Assembly (NCBI RefSeq): GCF_018320785.1
Contig: NC_054867.1
Location: 26,415,855-26,479,854, forward strand
Direction: 5' to 3'
Length of the DNA stretch: 64,000 bases
From: Cheilinus undulatus
Taxonomy: Eukaryota; Chordata; Actinopteri; Labriformes; Labridae
The notes beneath the pieces were generated by a model. It was not told the DNA's origin. It was given only the letters and a program-made list of their open reading frames with translations, and searched no databases. Positions 30,563 through 46,431 of the stretch are shown one piece after another; within the stretch, counting starts at the first letter, position 1, and each line of letters starts with the position of its first letter. The translations under genes and the position numbers were made by a program.

Positions 30563-30568
30563 AATAAA
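30563..30568 (+). terminator. olfml3: Candidate olfml3 polyadenylation signal
   Basis: AATAAA about 380 bases after the olfml3 stop. Alternatives are ATTAAA at 30266 and AATAAA at 30870; the sequence alone does not decide. Confidence 0.3.
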
Positions 30569-30939
30569 TGGTTGCCAGTTAGGAACACATTTTTTGTCAA
30601 TCCGCATCACATGCAATAAGTAATGAGTTGAAGTACCAGTGAGTTAATCTAGAGTAGATGTACATTTCAACAGTATTGCTAGCAACAACTGCTATTTCTA
30701 GAATGACTGCACTGTTCTCTAATTTCTCAATCTTTCTGCAAATGCTAGAACATTAAATTACTGTACTTACCTGTGACTTCATTTGTTTCTGTTTGTTTCA
30801 GAACTAGCTTTCTTGGATTAGTCTGCAACATGGAATTTGACTCTGGTTAGCTTTGCTCTCAAACACAAAAATAAAACTGAAAATTAAAAAAAAAAATTAA
30901 GATAAAAAAAATGTACAAGCTCCTGTTAAGTATTTTTTT

Positions 30940-31850
30940 CTAATATATGCACAAGTCCGTGTGCATTGATAGTATAGTTGCAAGATGTGCAAAGGGTGCA
31001 AAAATGCTAAGTATAAATGATCAATAGTATAACATATGCAAATATGTGGACAGATTTACATCATGGAGAGAAGGTAGTTTGAGATAGTTTACATTAATTA
31101 GTGCAATTAACCATATGAGGTGAGACAATTTACCACAGTTAGCCTTCTAACAGAACTTGAACACTAAGTAACAGTACATAATTAGTGCAAATGGACATAT
31201 GAGACAAGGCATTTTACCACAGTGAGCTTTCTTACAGTATTTGAGTTACAGTTAATAATTAGTGCAAATGGGCGTATAAGTTGATGTATTTTACCACAGA
31301 GAGCTTTCTTACAGAATTTGGGTACAGTTTATAGAATAATGAGTGCAAATGTTCAGGGGACATATGAGACAATTTAACCACAGTGAGCTTCCTTACAGTG
31401 TTTGAGTTACAGTAAAACAGTTCGTGAAAATGTAAGAGTTTAGGCATTTTACCACAGTGAACTTCCTTGTTGTAATTGAGTAACAGTAAATAACTGGTGA
31501 AAATGTGCATTTGAGTTTAGGGATTTAACTACATTGAGCTTTCTTATAGTATTTAAGTTGCGGAAAAAAATAGTGAAAATGTAAGTATGAGTTTAGGCAT
31601 TTTACCACAGTGAGCTTCCTTATTGTGTTTGAGTTACAGCAAATAATTAGTGAAATTGTGAATATGAGTTTGGGTATTTTACCACAGTGAGCTTCCTTAT
31701 TGTGTTTGAGTTACAGCAAATAATTAGTGAAACTGTGAATATGAGTTTGGGTATTTTACCACAGTGAGCTTTCTTTCAGAATTTGAGTTACAGTAAATAG
31801 ATTATTCTGTTCAAACATGCATACAAGGGGAGGCATTTCACAGTGAGCTT
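30940..31850 (+). repeat. Dispersed repeat with minisatellite of about 78 bp units, copy 2
   Basis: A non-repetitive head (30940-31080) is followed by about nine to ten tandem units of 74-84 bp, each with 'ttttaccacagtgagcttccttacagt.tttgagttacag' and 'attagtgaaaatg..catatgag'. Unit starts, marked by 'accacag', lie near 31132, 31216, 31293, 31377, 31451, 31525, 31603, 31680 and 31758. The head and first units match the inverted copy at 2230-2676. Confidence 0.85.
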
Positions 31851-33116
31851 TGAAAGCTGAAGTTTTACTATTTTTTGTGGTACATACTTAATCTTTCTGA
31901 ATTAAGCCAAACATAGAATGACGCATCATCATTAATCACATGATGCTAATTTTAACTTCAAATTCCTAATAGTTAAAAATATTACTCACCTCATATCATT
32001 TTGACATTTTCATTTTCTATTAGATACATTTTTGTAGAACTTTTTCGGTGCATGAAAGGGTCAGACTTTTGCACTGTTCTTTTATTGGCAGAAGGACAAA
32101 GAGAGGATTAGTTCAGCTTTAATGGTCATCGACCCAAAGTTTATTAAAGATTACATATAAAATTACAAATGTCACAAATATCACCCATCTGTGTGTCTTC
32201 ACCCTCGTTCTGCGCAGAGATAGGAAAAAGTGAACTCCCAGAGAAGAAAAGCTTCCGAGCATAGAGAAGTGACTGCCTTTAACACTGAGGGGAGGAGGAT
32301 CCTCCAGCACTTCCTGACAAGGAGGAGTCCTGTGAATTACGACACTTCCTGCATAACACTATCTCTTACAGTGCATTTGTGATTAGCCTTAGAAATATTC
32401 TACAAAAGCAATCTTTGGAAATCTCTAGTGAACCCCTGGCTCAGAGCTAACTCTGCCCACTTCAGGATTTCAAAAAATGCACAGAAAGTGAGCAGTTTGG
32501 TACTGAGAGGAGGAAGGGGAAAAGGACACGGTTTTCCAGATGAGATGGGAAAAACAGTGATGTCCCCTTGCCAGAAAGTGACACAGATTCCCGCAGCACT
32601 GCTGTGCCAGAGCAATCTTTGGAGGTGGAGGTTTTGAGCACTACCTGTTTGGGTCGTTAACTCCAGCACTGGGGTTACTGAAGCCGGGGCTCTTAGAGCC
32701 GAGACAGTGCAGGTGCAGGGGAGGATGGGAGTGATCTTTGAACGGTAAAGTCAGTTAGAGGCGGTAACATTCTACCTTTTTTATAGAGTTTGTGACGTAG
32801 AAACCTACTGATGGTAGGATTCTACGTCACATAAGCCCCACCTTTTCAGAAAAGATTTTTCAAGGCAGATGTCCATTTGAGCCAATTAAAAGTTGTAAAA
32901 TGCAGATTTTCATCAGTTTGGTGCAAATGTCAGAAATAACACCATCATAGATATGTTTTAGCATAATTCAGTCAGACACTCCAGTGTACAGCTGAAAAAA
33001 ATGTAAAAGTGTTCACTACTGCTTTAAATTTCTAGAATAATAATCAAGTCTTAAACAGGCTTTAGTGTTGATGAATTACTCAGTATTTAACAAATGCTGA
33101 GATCAGTAAAATACAT
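31851..33116. other. Intergenic DNA
   Basis: No supported gene. The paired stretch 'gtgacgtagaaacctactg' and 'ggtaggattctacgtcac' (32790-32830) forms a short imperfect hairpin. The GC-richer stretch 32420-32760 shows no gene family signature. Confidence 0.35.
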
Positions 33117-33118
33117 TA

Positions 33119-34318
33119 AACTTAAAACAAAAAGTAAGGTAATTTGTGTTTGGCACATTATTTCTTTGTTGTAACAGTGCTTCTTGGTAATAAATCTTAT
33201 ACCATTGGAAAGTCTGTTTATTTCCCTTTTAAATGATGCCACATTTGTAAGGATCATGCATTTGTGGGATGAGCAGCAGAGCTGACTATGTGGGTTGCAC
33301 CCATGAAAAATGTGCCAAATCTTCTCTGCCAATGCCAAACAGCTTATTTTGCTGTTGCTACTGACTCTTGTTTTGAGCTTCTGGTTCCCCCAGGTGCTGC
33401 CAATCAGGTGCCTGATTGGCAGCACCTGTGAGCATGGGCCCTGCAACAATGGTCAGTAGATGTCTGCTTCAAGAATCAGCACACCACATTTGGCTGATCT
33501 GGATAGGGTCCATCGGTTGGGCAACTTCAAGCTGGTGTTCCACAAAACCAAGTTGCGGAACCCCTAGTACCATCTCCAAACTGAAGGCCAAGTTCCATAT
33601 AGCGGGGAATGTCAGAGACAGGCCACGAAGTGGGTGTCCCAAGAAGACAACACCCCAAGAATACTGTTTTTTCACCCTGTCAGCAAGAACTCTATCCTCC
33701 AAGATGACAACACTCGCCCCCACAGAGCGGGGTTTATCAGAGACTACCTCCAGAATTTGGGAGTGGAGAGGATGGAATGGCCTGCCAGCAGTCCTGACCT
33801 TAACCCCATTGAACACTTGTGGGATCAGCTTGGGTGTGCTGTTGGTGCCAGAGTGACCAACACAACCAACAAATGCTGGTTGAAGGATGGGATGCCATCC
33901 CACAGCAGGGTGTGACCAGGCTGGTGACCAGCATGAGGAGGAGGAGCCAGGCTGTTGTGGCTGTGTATGGTTCTTCCACACGCTACTGAGGCTCCTGTTT
34001 GTTAAATGAATAAATTTTTAAATTGTCAATATGTCTTAATTTTTCAAACTTCAATAATCCAATCCACCAAACACCAAACAAGAGTCAATGACAGAATCAG
34101 CATTGGCAGAGAGAAGATTTGGCACATTTTTCATGGGTGCAACCCACATACTCAGCTCTTCTGCTCATCCCACAAATGCATGATCCTTACAAATGTGGCA
34201 TCATTTAAAAGGGAAATAAACAGGCTTTCCAACAGTATAAGATTTATTACCAAGAAGCATTGTTACAACAAAGAAATAATGTACCGAACACAAATTACCT
34301 TACTTTTTGTTTTAAGTT
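33119..34318 (+). mobile_element. Deleted Tc1-like transposon with about 217 bp terminal inverted repeats
   Basis: The arms 33119-33334 and 34101-34318 are long, well-kept reverse complements beginning AACTTAAAACAAAAAGTAAG. TA flanks both outer ends (33117-33118 and 34319-34320), the expected Tc1/mariner duplication. The interior encodes transposase remains on the plus strand: RSGCPKKTTPQEY of the DNA-binding linker and DLNPIEHLWDQLG of the catalytic core. The part between them is deleted and the frames are shifted. At about 1.2 kb it is a non-autonomous derivative. Confidence 0.9.
33392..33429. repeat. Perfect 38 bp palindrome
   Basis: Arm CAGGTGCTGCCAATCAGG, 2 bp loop TG, then the exact reverse complement CCTGATTGGCAGCACCTG. 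It lies just inside the left inverted repeat of the Tc1-like element at 33119. Confidence 0.95.
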
Positions 34319-34329
34319 TATATTGCCTT

Positions 34330-35170
34330 TCCTCATCCTTCAAAGTTTCCTTTTACATTTTCATTTTAATACAATTTTCTGTTAGGTTATGTACCAGAAA
34401 CAGCTAGCTTGCTAATCCTGCTGTAGTTCTCTTCATATGCTTCATAGGTGCTTTTCCCTAATAAGCACATACATATAAACCATATTGCTACATTCACTTT
34501 TTTTTTTTTGCTAAGGTCAGTAAATCAGAAAATCCCCACTTTATTATATCATTTAATAAGCCTTTGATATAAAGCGACTGAAGTTACTCCTGATAGCGCA
34601 TAAAACATTGTACTATCAATACCCCAACATGACCGTGTCCTCACTGTTTAGTTTTATTCTCATTATCCCACTTACTAGTTCTCGTATCTGCATTTGCTCA
34701 GTGCAAAGAAAGAAAAAAACGCACCATAACTCAAGTAGCCTTTCATTACAAACACATCAGAGACATCAGCCAATCTTGACTTTAGTTGACTTTGGTGCCC
34801 ACTGGTGGTAGCGTACAAAATAACTATGCAGTTACGTTTTGATATTGTTCTTCATTCTTCACATTTCATTTAGATTCCAATATTGTTTAGGATTATTCCC
34901 TAAAGATGCATCCACCTATGACATAAACAATAAAACTAATTTAACAGAATGTGTTGGTTTGTTGTTTCACATAGATGTCCGGAGCAGCTTTTATTCAATT
35001 GTTGACCATTTATCTTAAAGAACGTCGGAGATCCTGTCCTCCAACAGATTATTAAACTTCCAAGGAGATTTGAATATTATACATTTTTTTCAATTTAAGA
35101 CTGATTGATTGAGAAGAAAGATGTATGCTGCAGTTATCAGGTTTGAGTCAAAACATTCATTCAGCTTTCA
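34330..35170. other. Intergenic DNA
   Basis: AT-rich, no gene or clear repeat seen. Confidence 0.4.
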
Positions 35171-35176
35171 GATCTA

Positions 35177-36097
35177 CAGGTGCATCTCAAAAAATTAGAA
35201 TATCATGAAGAAGTTCATTTTTTGTCACTCTTTTCTGAAAGTGAAACCCATATATTATATACACTTGTTACACATAGAGTGAAATATTTCAGGTCTTTAT
35301 TTCTTGAAATGTTGATGATTATGGCTTACAGATAAGAAAACCCAAAATTCAGTGTCTCAAAAAATTAGAATATTACATAAGATCAATTAAAGAAGGATGT
35401 TTTACACAGAAATGTCAGGCTTCTGAAAAAATGTTGATTTTTATGCCTTCAGTGCTTGGTTGGGCCTCCTTTTGCATGAATTACTGCATCAATCCGGCGT
35501 GGTGTGGAGGCGATCAGCCTGTGGCTTGGAAGCCCAGGTTGCTTTGGTAGCGGCCTTCAGGTCATCTGCGTTGTTGGGCCTGGTGACTCACATCTTCCTC
35601 TACGGGGTTCAGGTCAGGCCAGTTTGCTGGCCAGTCAAGCACAGTAAGACCATGGTCATTGAACCAGCTTTTGGTACCTTTGGCAGTGTGGGCAGGTGCC
35701 AAGTCCTGCTGGAAAATGAAATCAGCATCTCCATAACACTTGTCAGCAGAAGGAATCATGAAGTGCTCTAAAATGTCCTGGTAGATGGCTGCGTTGACTG
35801 TGGACTTCAGAAAACACAGTGGACAAACACCAGCAGATGCCATGGCAGCCCAAAGCACTGCAGAAACTTCACACTGGACTTCAAGCAACGTGGATTCTGT
35901 GCCTCTCCACTCCTCCTCCAGACTCTGGGACCTAGAAGAGTCCCAGTGTCTGGAGAATCATCAACATTTCAAGAAATAAAGGCTTGAAATATTTCACTCT
36001 ATGTGTAACAAGTCTATACAATATATGGGTTCACTTTCAGAAGAGTGACAAAAAAATGAACTTGTTCATGATATTCTAATTTTTTGAGATGCACCTG
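35177..36097 (-). mobile_element. Deleted Tc1-like transposon of 921 bp
   Basis: The ends CAGGTGCATCTCAAAAAATT (35177, after TA) and its reverse complement ending at 36097 are joined by subterminal inverted repeats reaching about 150-190 bp inward ('gtgaaatatttcaggtcttt' against its complement near 35980). The minus strand retains a transposase catalytic piece: FIFQQDLAPAHTAKGTKSWF and DWPANWPDLNPVEE. The N-terminal half is gone, so it cannot move by itself. Confidence 0.88.
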
Positions 36098-36566
36098 TGA
36101 TGTGATTCTCAATTAAATCTTAGTATTTAAATTGTGTTTTGTTTTACTTTTTTTAACATTATCTTTTTGTAACATAAAAGTGTTTTCATTGAATCTGTGA
36201 CAGAAATCATTTCACACATTAACTTATGTAGGGATGTTAGCAGCAGAAAAGAGCCTGAGTATCCACCCTGCCAAAGCTGAATGGAGTGAACAGTAATTGG
36301 ATTTCACAATATCGACCCAGCAGTTGCCATTGGTACTTCTCAAGCTATTTGGCATAACTGTTTTACTCCACTCCAGACCTCAAGAACACATTTTTACTTG
36401 CACTCACACCAAGACAGACCTGCTGCAACCTTCAACTGAACCGGATGATGTGCAAAAATGATCCTCACATGAACAGAGCCCAAGAAGAACAGCTTCCAGT
36501 GAACGCTGACGCTAAACAGGATCCAAATTAACAAACAAAAACAGACTAACAGTTAATTAAACAAGT

Positions 36567-36572
36567 TTTATT
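36567..36572 (-). terminator. cdk2: Candidate cdk2 polyadenylation signal
   Basis: AATAAA on the minus strand about 855 bases past the cdk2 stop. It would give a 3' UTR of roughly 0.9 kb, with no repeats seen between. Confidence 0.4.
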
Positions 36573-37427
36573 TTTTCAAACTGTAAATAAACAATATTTG
36601 TAAAAACATTTCACCAGGGATGGATAAAATCTAGAGTAAGAAAGATGCAAAAGCACATTAAATTCTTTAAAATCTGAATTACAACTGAAACATCTGAACA
36701 CAATTGATATACTGTACACAGCTGAGAACTTCAGTTTGGTGAGAAATCCTGACAGAAAACCTGAACGCCTTATGAAAATTTTTGTGTGTTAAACAAAGGT
36801 GCTGTTTTAAAATTACTTCCAAGATCTGCTGGACCCATATTAGGGAATGAACTGTGGGAAAGATGGAGCTAAAAGGACATGTTAGTCCTCTGCTATTAAA
36901 CCACAGAACATTTTGATAACAGATGAAAGTGTGGCAGCAGTCACATCCAACCTTCACCTGCAGATGCTGCATGGTCCCAAAGACCAGGTATTTCTTATTT
37001 GCACTATCCCTCAAACTTAATCGATCATATTTGATGCCAACTAATTTAATATTAAAACTTGGACTTCCTTAAGCTATTATATCCTATGAGAGATCTATTT
37101 GCTGAAATCTACAAGTGTCTTTCTGACTTATATTCAGTCAGCAGACCATCCCAATTAAAACACATTAAAATTGCAGCAGCATATAAATATGCAAAATAGT
37201 GATAAAGTAAATTACAGTTTAATGTATTTAACTATGATGGAAAAACAGCAGAACTCTTCGGTAATAAAGGGTCTAAAATGCTGGTTTTAGGTATAAACAA
37301 TCATCCATCACAGGATACAACTTTTCCTGTAGTGTCCAAATTTTCTGTCCATTTCAGTGTGGACACAAGGAGGTCCTTATTGCTTTGACTCTGTTGGCAT
37401 TTGATCGGTCTGAAGATTTACGCTGAC

Positions 37428-41334
<3,907 letters not shown>

Positions 41335-41700
41335 GTTAAAATAAAGAGAGAAGTTTTTCTATTGTTTAGCTTGTTAGCAGGACTCTCGTCTTTGTGGTGA
41401 GCTAACGGCTGCTCGTCGGCTACAGACACAAACGAGCAGAGCGAGACCTGACATGTAATTAACGGCTCCACCGGACTAGTTCAGGCGGCCCGTACTCAGC
41501 ACAGCCTGGCGGCGGTAGTCCAATCAAGGTAAACGGTCCCGGGTAAGAACCACACACCTAAAGAATGCGAGATTCGGTCATATACTTGGCCTGATAAAGA
41601 TACTGTCTGAAAATATGAGGATTAGCGTGGCGGCTACTCCACTATGGAAAACACTCAACCAACAGAGCGGCATTTCCCGCGTTACTCCGGGGGCGTTTGA
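41335..41700 (-). promoter_or_regulatory. cdk2: cdk2 promoter region with E2F-type site and CCAAT box
   Basis: This stretch is GC-richer than its surroundings and lies directly upstream of the cdk2 start codon. TTTCCCGC at 41673-41680 fits the E2F consensus TTTSSCGC exactly, and CCAAT lies at 41520-41524, a possible NF-Y site. No TATA box is seen. E2F and NF-Y control is established for many S-phase genes; its action here is inferred. Confidence 0.5.
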
Positions 41701-41999
41701 TTTTCTGCTCAGGACACTCCGGCTAATGTAGCTAGTTGGTGTTTCAGACTCTTTGGATCCACTCATTTACACTGTCTTGCTATGGAGTGGTTATGTGAAA
41801 GACTGATAGCAAAGAAAGGGTTTATAGTGTAATATGATACCACGAGTTGCGTTTAAAATGTTTATTTGAAAGGCAGAGGTCGCAATTGCAAGAAAAAAAA
41901 TAGCGTATTTCGGGATGAAAAAGAAGACTATAACAAACATACCGGAAAAGGTCATATGGTGAGATGACGTAGTACGTAATGAGGTCGAAGCTAGAAGCA

Positions 42000-44600
42000 A
42001 AACTTTACTTTCTGTTGATTTGTTTTTTCCTGGGAAAAAAATGTTAATTCTATGTTTTCGATGATGAAATGCTTAATAAAGAATATTTTTTAAATATATT
42101 AAACAAAACAAAACAAAGAAAAGTGGTTCAGAAAGAGTCAGCAATTGAGGTTTACATGAATAAATATGCATCAGTAAAATTTGACTTTTTAAAGAATACT
42201 ATCTATTTAAAAACTGGAAAATAAAACACTTTTTGCGTACATAATAAAACAAAAATAGCCCTCAGCTTTACACATCATTTCGTCCTTCAAAAATTAGACT
42301 CTTAGTTTGTGCCATGCTGAATAGGCCCTTTAAAGTTAGGATGTAAAATGTATTTTTATAGCCTTAATCTTACATAGAAACCAAGTGGTTTAGTAGGAAA
42401 CATGAAATGTGTCCTGAAGGGTCAGAGATTTCACAATACTGAACAGGACAGAAACAGAGAAAAACAGAGTTGCCCCCTCTAGTGGGAGTAAGTTTAGTTG
42501 TGTAATGTATCAGTGTTTGCTTCAATCATAATGCATTTGCTTCAGAAAAATAAATCAGTGGCAGTTCTTTAGATACAGTTACACCCACAATGGCTTTGTT
42601 ACACTAAGTATAGAAACCAGTCAGCTGTTACCAGTTATTAACTTGAATTTCACCCCAGGTTTCTCTGTAAAATTATATTAATACATATTTATAGATATAA
42701 ATATTATTTGAAATATAAATATTTCAAAGAGCGGCGATCTCCTTTTATCATTAATGACTACACCACACAATGACTGAAAAATGTGTACATTACCAGTTTG
42801 TTTATATATGTTGTTGTATCTTTTGAAAATGTGGAAACATGACACATGCGACTGTAACCTGAGCTATATCTGCAGATTTGGAATAATCTATGAATGGGTA
42901 AATGGCATATAAGGCTTCATTCATTGCAGTTGTGCTACCTGACATTAGCAACTTATTTCAAATTATACAGGTAAATGCTTTGACACATCTTGTTACTTTT
43001 GTTCTAGTTAGAAGGTGGATTCAAATATTTTAAAGAAAAAAATCAATAATTTTATGGTAAATCAAAACTTAGATGTATTACCTCCTTCGCCTTATTAGAA
43101 GTAAAGAAGTGTGTTGTTTTTTGATTCCTTTTCCACCGAAATACCCCACCATACTCTTTTCAGCAGCAGAGATGTTATTTAATAAAGCTTTGTTCCTGCT
43201 GCCTATTTCACCACTTTTCCCATTTTAAATAATTTCTCACAATTTATTTACAAATATTTCCAACTGCTTCTTCACTTTTTAGACTTTTCAGTTCATCCTC
43301 ATCTTTCACACACCTTAAATCCTCCTACATCTTGAATATACTACTTACATTATTCACATTACACATAAACTCTTTCATGGGTCAGCATTTTCAGCATTCA
43401 GCTTTCACATCCCAGTTTATTCCCCTATCACATCCTCTTCTTTAAAAAGAGTTTCCTGATCTGAAATACTACGCACTCATTTTTTTTTTTCATAAATTCC
43501 TTGAACCTCAGGAACAATGTTAAAAAATTACAACTTAGTGTGTACTAAAGAGAAAAGAAGCTAATGGTTGACTATTTGTGGTATGTTGGGGTCAGGTGTT
43601 CTCTGGGAAGGATTTGTTTCCTCCTGAACTCTGCTGCAGCACATGAGGGGTCACATGTAGTGCAGCCTAAACAGTCTCACAGGCATGAGACAGAAAAAAA
43701 AAACTTGCTTTCTTAGAGCCCAGAAAGACTGCCTTTCCTCTGAATACCTTTTTATTGCTCTTTTCATTTTTTCACTCTTTCTCATGAATTAAAATCTAGC
43801 AAGAAAAAATAGGGTTAAAAACAAAATAAGGAAAGTATGATTAAAAATAGTTAATAAACTCTTCACTCCTATTTTTTCCTAATCTTTTATAACTTTATAA
43901 CAAGATTTTCACAGTTGATTTCTTTTCTGTGTATTTTATGTGATGTGAAATACAATATATTGGATTGGATGCTGTTTTTTCTTTACTTTAACTCTTCCAG
44001 CATTTCATCCATTTGGTTTATTTCATTAATATTTTCACTTTTCCTTAAACTGTTTGGTTCATTGTAGGCAGCATTTAGAGAATTGAATTGAGAACAAGTG
44101 AGAAACTTGTTTTTTAACCATGCATTTGACATCAAAACCTTTAATTTGACTTTACGTAAATTTATATCTGCATTTTCTACAGCACAGCAATTTCACAGTT
44201 GTGGTCAAGATGTTTTATTGAATATCCCTGCTGCATGGAACACCTGGTTTAGGTGGAATGATAGGCATGGTGAAACGTACCAGTGATGTTGTTCTCTCTA
44301 TAAGCTCTCATGGAATGCCTCGTGTCCAATTAAGAACACTCATTTTGTATGAGTAGTTGGGCAAAAGACTTCTCCTCCCCTAAGACAGTCTGGCTGCAGA
44401 CTGTTAGTTTCGGATGGCCTGAAAATACATGCTAAAACATTAGAAATAGCATTGGATTAAACTTCCATTTAGGGTAAGGGTAAAGGTTAAGAGTATGGTT
44501 AGGATACCAAAAGTAAACAGTTAAAAACCTGACCAGCAAAACTGGATTACAAAACATTTAATAGAGCCAAGCAAACCCTCTGTTCACAGAAAAATGCTCC
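42000..44600. other. Intergenic DNA between cdk2 and pmel
   Basis: AT-rich, no gene seen. Polypyrimidine-leaning stretches at 43200-43500 carry no coding signature. Confidence 0.4.
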
Positions 44601-44619
44601 ACCGCCATGAAAACCTTCT

Positions 44620-45110
44620 AGCGCTGCAAACATAGCTAATTTAGCTCCGTTTGTTACGTAAGCTATGTAGAAAAGGGAGCTATGTAGCTAACATAGCTAA
44701 AGCTAAGCTGATAGAGCCTCTCCGTCATTTATGTAAGTATCCTATCTACGTTACTTCATTAGCTTTAGCTAAATTTGCTAAAGCTCATATTGCTAAAGCT
44801 AAATTAGCTATAGATAATGGCTAACATAGCTAAAGCTAAACTCACAAAACAGCCATGTAAACTACATAGATATGCTATCTGTTTAGCTACAATAGTTTTA
44901 TCTGTGTTTACAAAAGCTAACAATGCTAAAGCTAACTTAGCTATATTTGCATTTGTATTGGGACCCCACTGAAAATGAGATGATTCATCTCAAGGGGCTA
45001 CCCCTTCAATAAAAATGTCACAAAATTTCACAAAAATATAGTAACGTTAATTACATTGCTAGTGTAGCTATGTTAGCTTTGGCTTAAGATAACAAAGCTA
45101 AAGCAGGCCA
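44620..45110. repeat. Degenerate AGCTAA-rich repeat
   Basis: Many copies of 'agctaa', 'gctaaagctaa' and 'acatagcta' occur irregularly on both strands, with two near copies of 'gctaacatagctaaagctaa' near 44690 and 44820. It is a diverged simple-repeat field of a kind common in fish, with no gene. Confidence 0.75.
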
Positions 45111-46431
45111 CTGTTCACTCTTAAACAGGTCTATCTATAATTTAATCGAGGATAAGACCTCCAAGTTTTTTCCCTGTTTTATCTATGAAATGTTGCTTAA
45201 TCTGTTATATTTGCAATGTGGTTATTTCATGATTGTCATATCAGCCAAGACAAGAATGTAGGTCCAAGAAATCAAGGGGTGACATGCGGTGCACTATGGA
45301 TTTCTATTTTCTTTCAGAATTGTAGGAAATTGATCCAGGCAATCAGAATGGCATAAATAATTCATTATGACATGTCACTGATATCTTGTTACAGGATTTA
45401 TTGATGGCTTTTGCCATGCAGATGCCATATGTGAAATGCTTCATTAGCCCAGATGCAACTCTTTTCACTGTGAACACAAACAAAGAGAAAGAGTCGTGGG
45501 AATTTTTCAAACTAATTAATCCAGTATGGATTTCGGAGAAAAAGTTATTCTAGTTTTTCATTGACAGCAGCTTCAGTCAGCTCGTTCCTGTGAACGCACT
45601 CCTCTCTCTGATCATAAAGGAGGATATATGTGTCATTAAAGGAGCACGGGTGTGTCTGCAGATGCTTGGTGCTGCAGCCCCCTGAGGTGGACAGCAGGAA
45701 ACTCAAGAATGGGCTGAGGAAATAAAGGGATGCTATTGATTTGCTGGCCACACACTCATCTTGTGACGCCCATACTCTCATAGCTCTAAGGTCATACGTC
45801 AAAGGCGAGCATGACTCGAGCTTTGCTCACAGTTCTCACTGCTCTCTCCGTCCTTAAGCGGGCATCAAGTACAACATTTTCATTTACACTGTGCAGAAAG
45901 CGTCCATTGATTTTACAACAATGCACTTAGAAAATATTGTCCAGTGTGAGGGATGTCTGTTCCCTCAAGTGAGTTCATCTGAATTATTAAAAATGCTCTT
46001 TACAACTGGAGTTTTGGTGCCTTTGAAGTTTGTACACAAGATCCAAAGTGTTTTAAAGATATTTAATTCTTGACATGTAGCATAAGAATTACAAAAAGAC
46101 TTGTGAAAACAGATGAAATAGAAATAACAATTAGCTCTGGCTAGAAATTAGATTCAGACAAAGTGGAATAATGAGAGAAAAGCTGCAATTTCTCCAGAAC
46201 ACTCCCTTAGTTAACAAACCTGTTCAATCTAAGTTCATAAGAAGGGGTGGTGCCACCTCGCAGACTCCCAGTGATGTCAGAGGCAAGAGAGAAACTTAAT
46301 GGTAATTCATATTTGGGCCCCTCTTATAGTGAGAGAGGAGACTTTTGTGAAGTCTCTCTGGGAGTTGTGTTGGGGTTCAGGACAGCAGGGTGAGGATCAG
46401 GGCTCAGAGAGAGGACACTCACAGAGACAGG

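Noticed and set aside
31080-31850. CRISPR-like array
   Set aside because: The regular units of about 78 bp have no constant short repeat with unique spacers; whole units are homologous, so it is a minisatellite in a eukaryote.
33416-33981. ORFs of 146 and 170 codons at 33.4-34.0 kb as host genes
   Set aside because: They lie between the inverted arms of a Tc1-like element; the plus-strand one holds shifted transposase text and the other is its antisense.
41578-41766. A 62-codon minus-strand ORF upstream of cdk2
   Set aside because: No family signature, overlaps the likely cdk2 promoter with the E2F-type site, and no splice donor links it to cdk2 exon 1.
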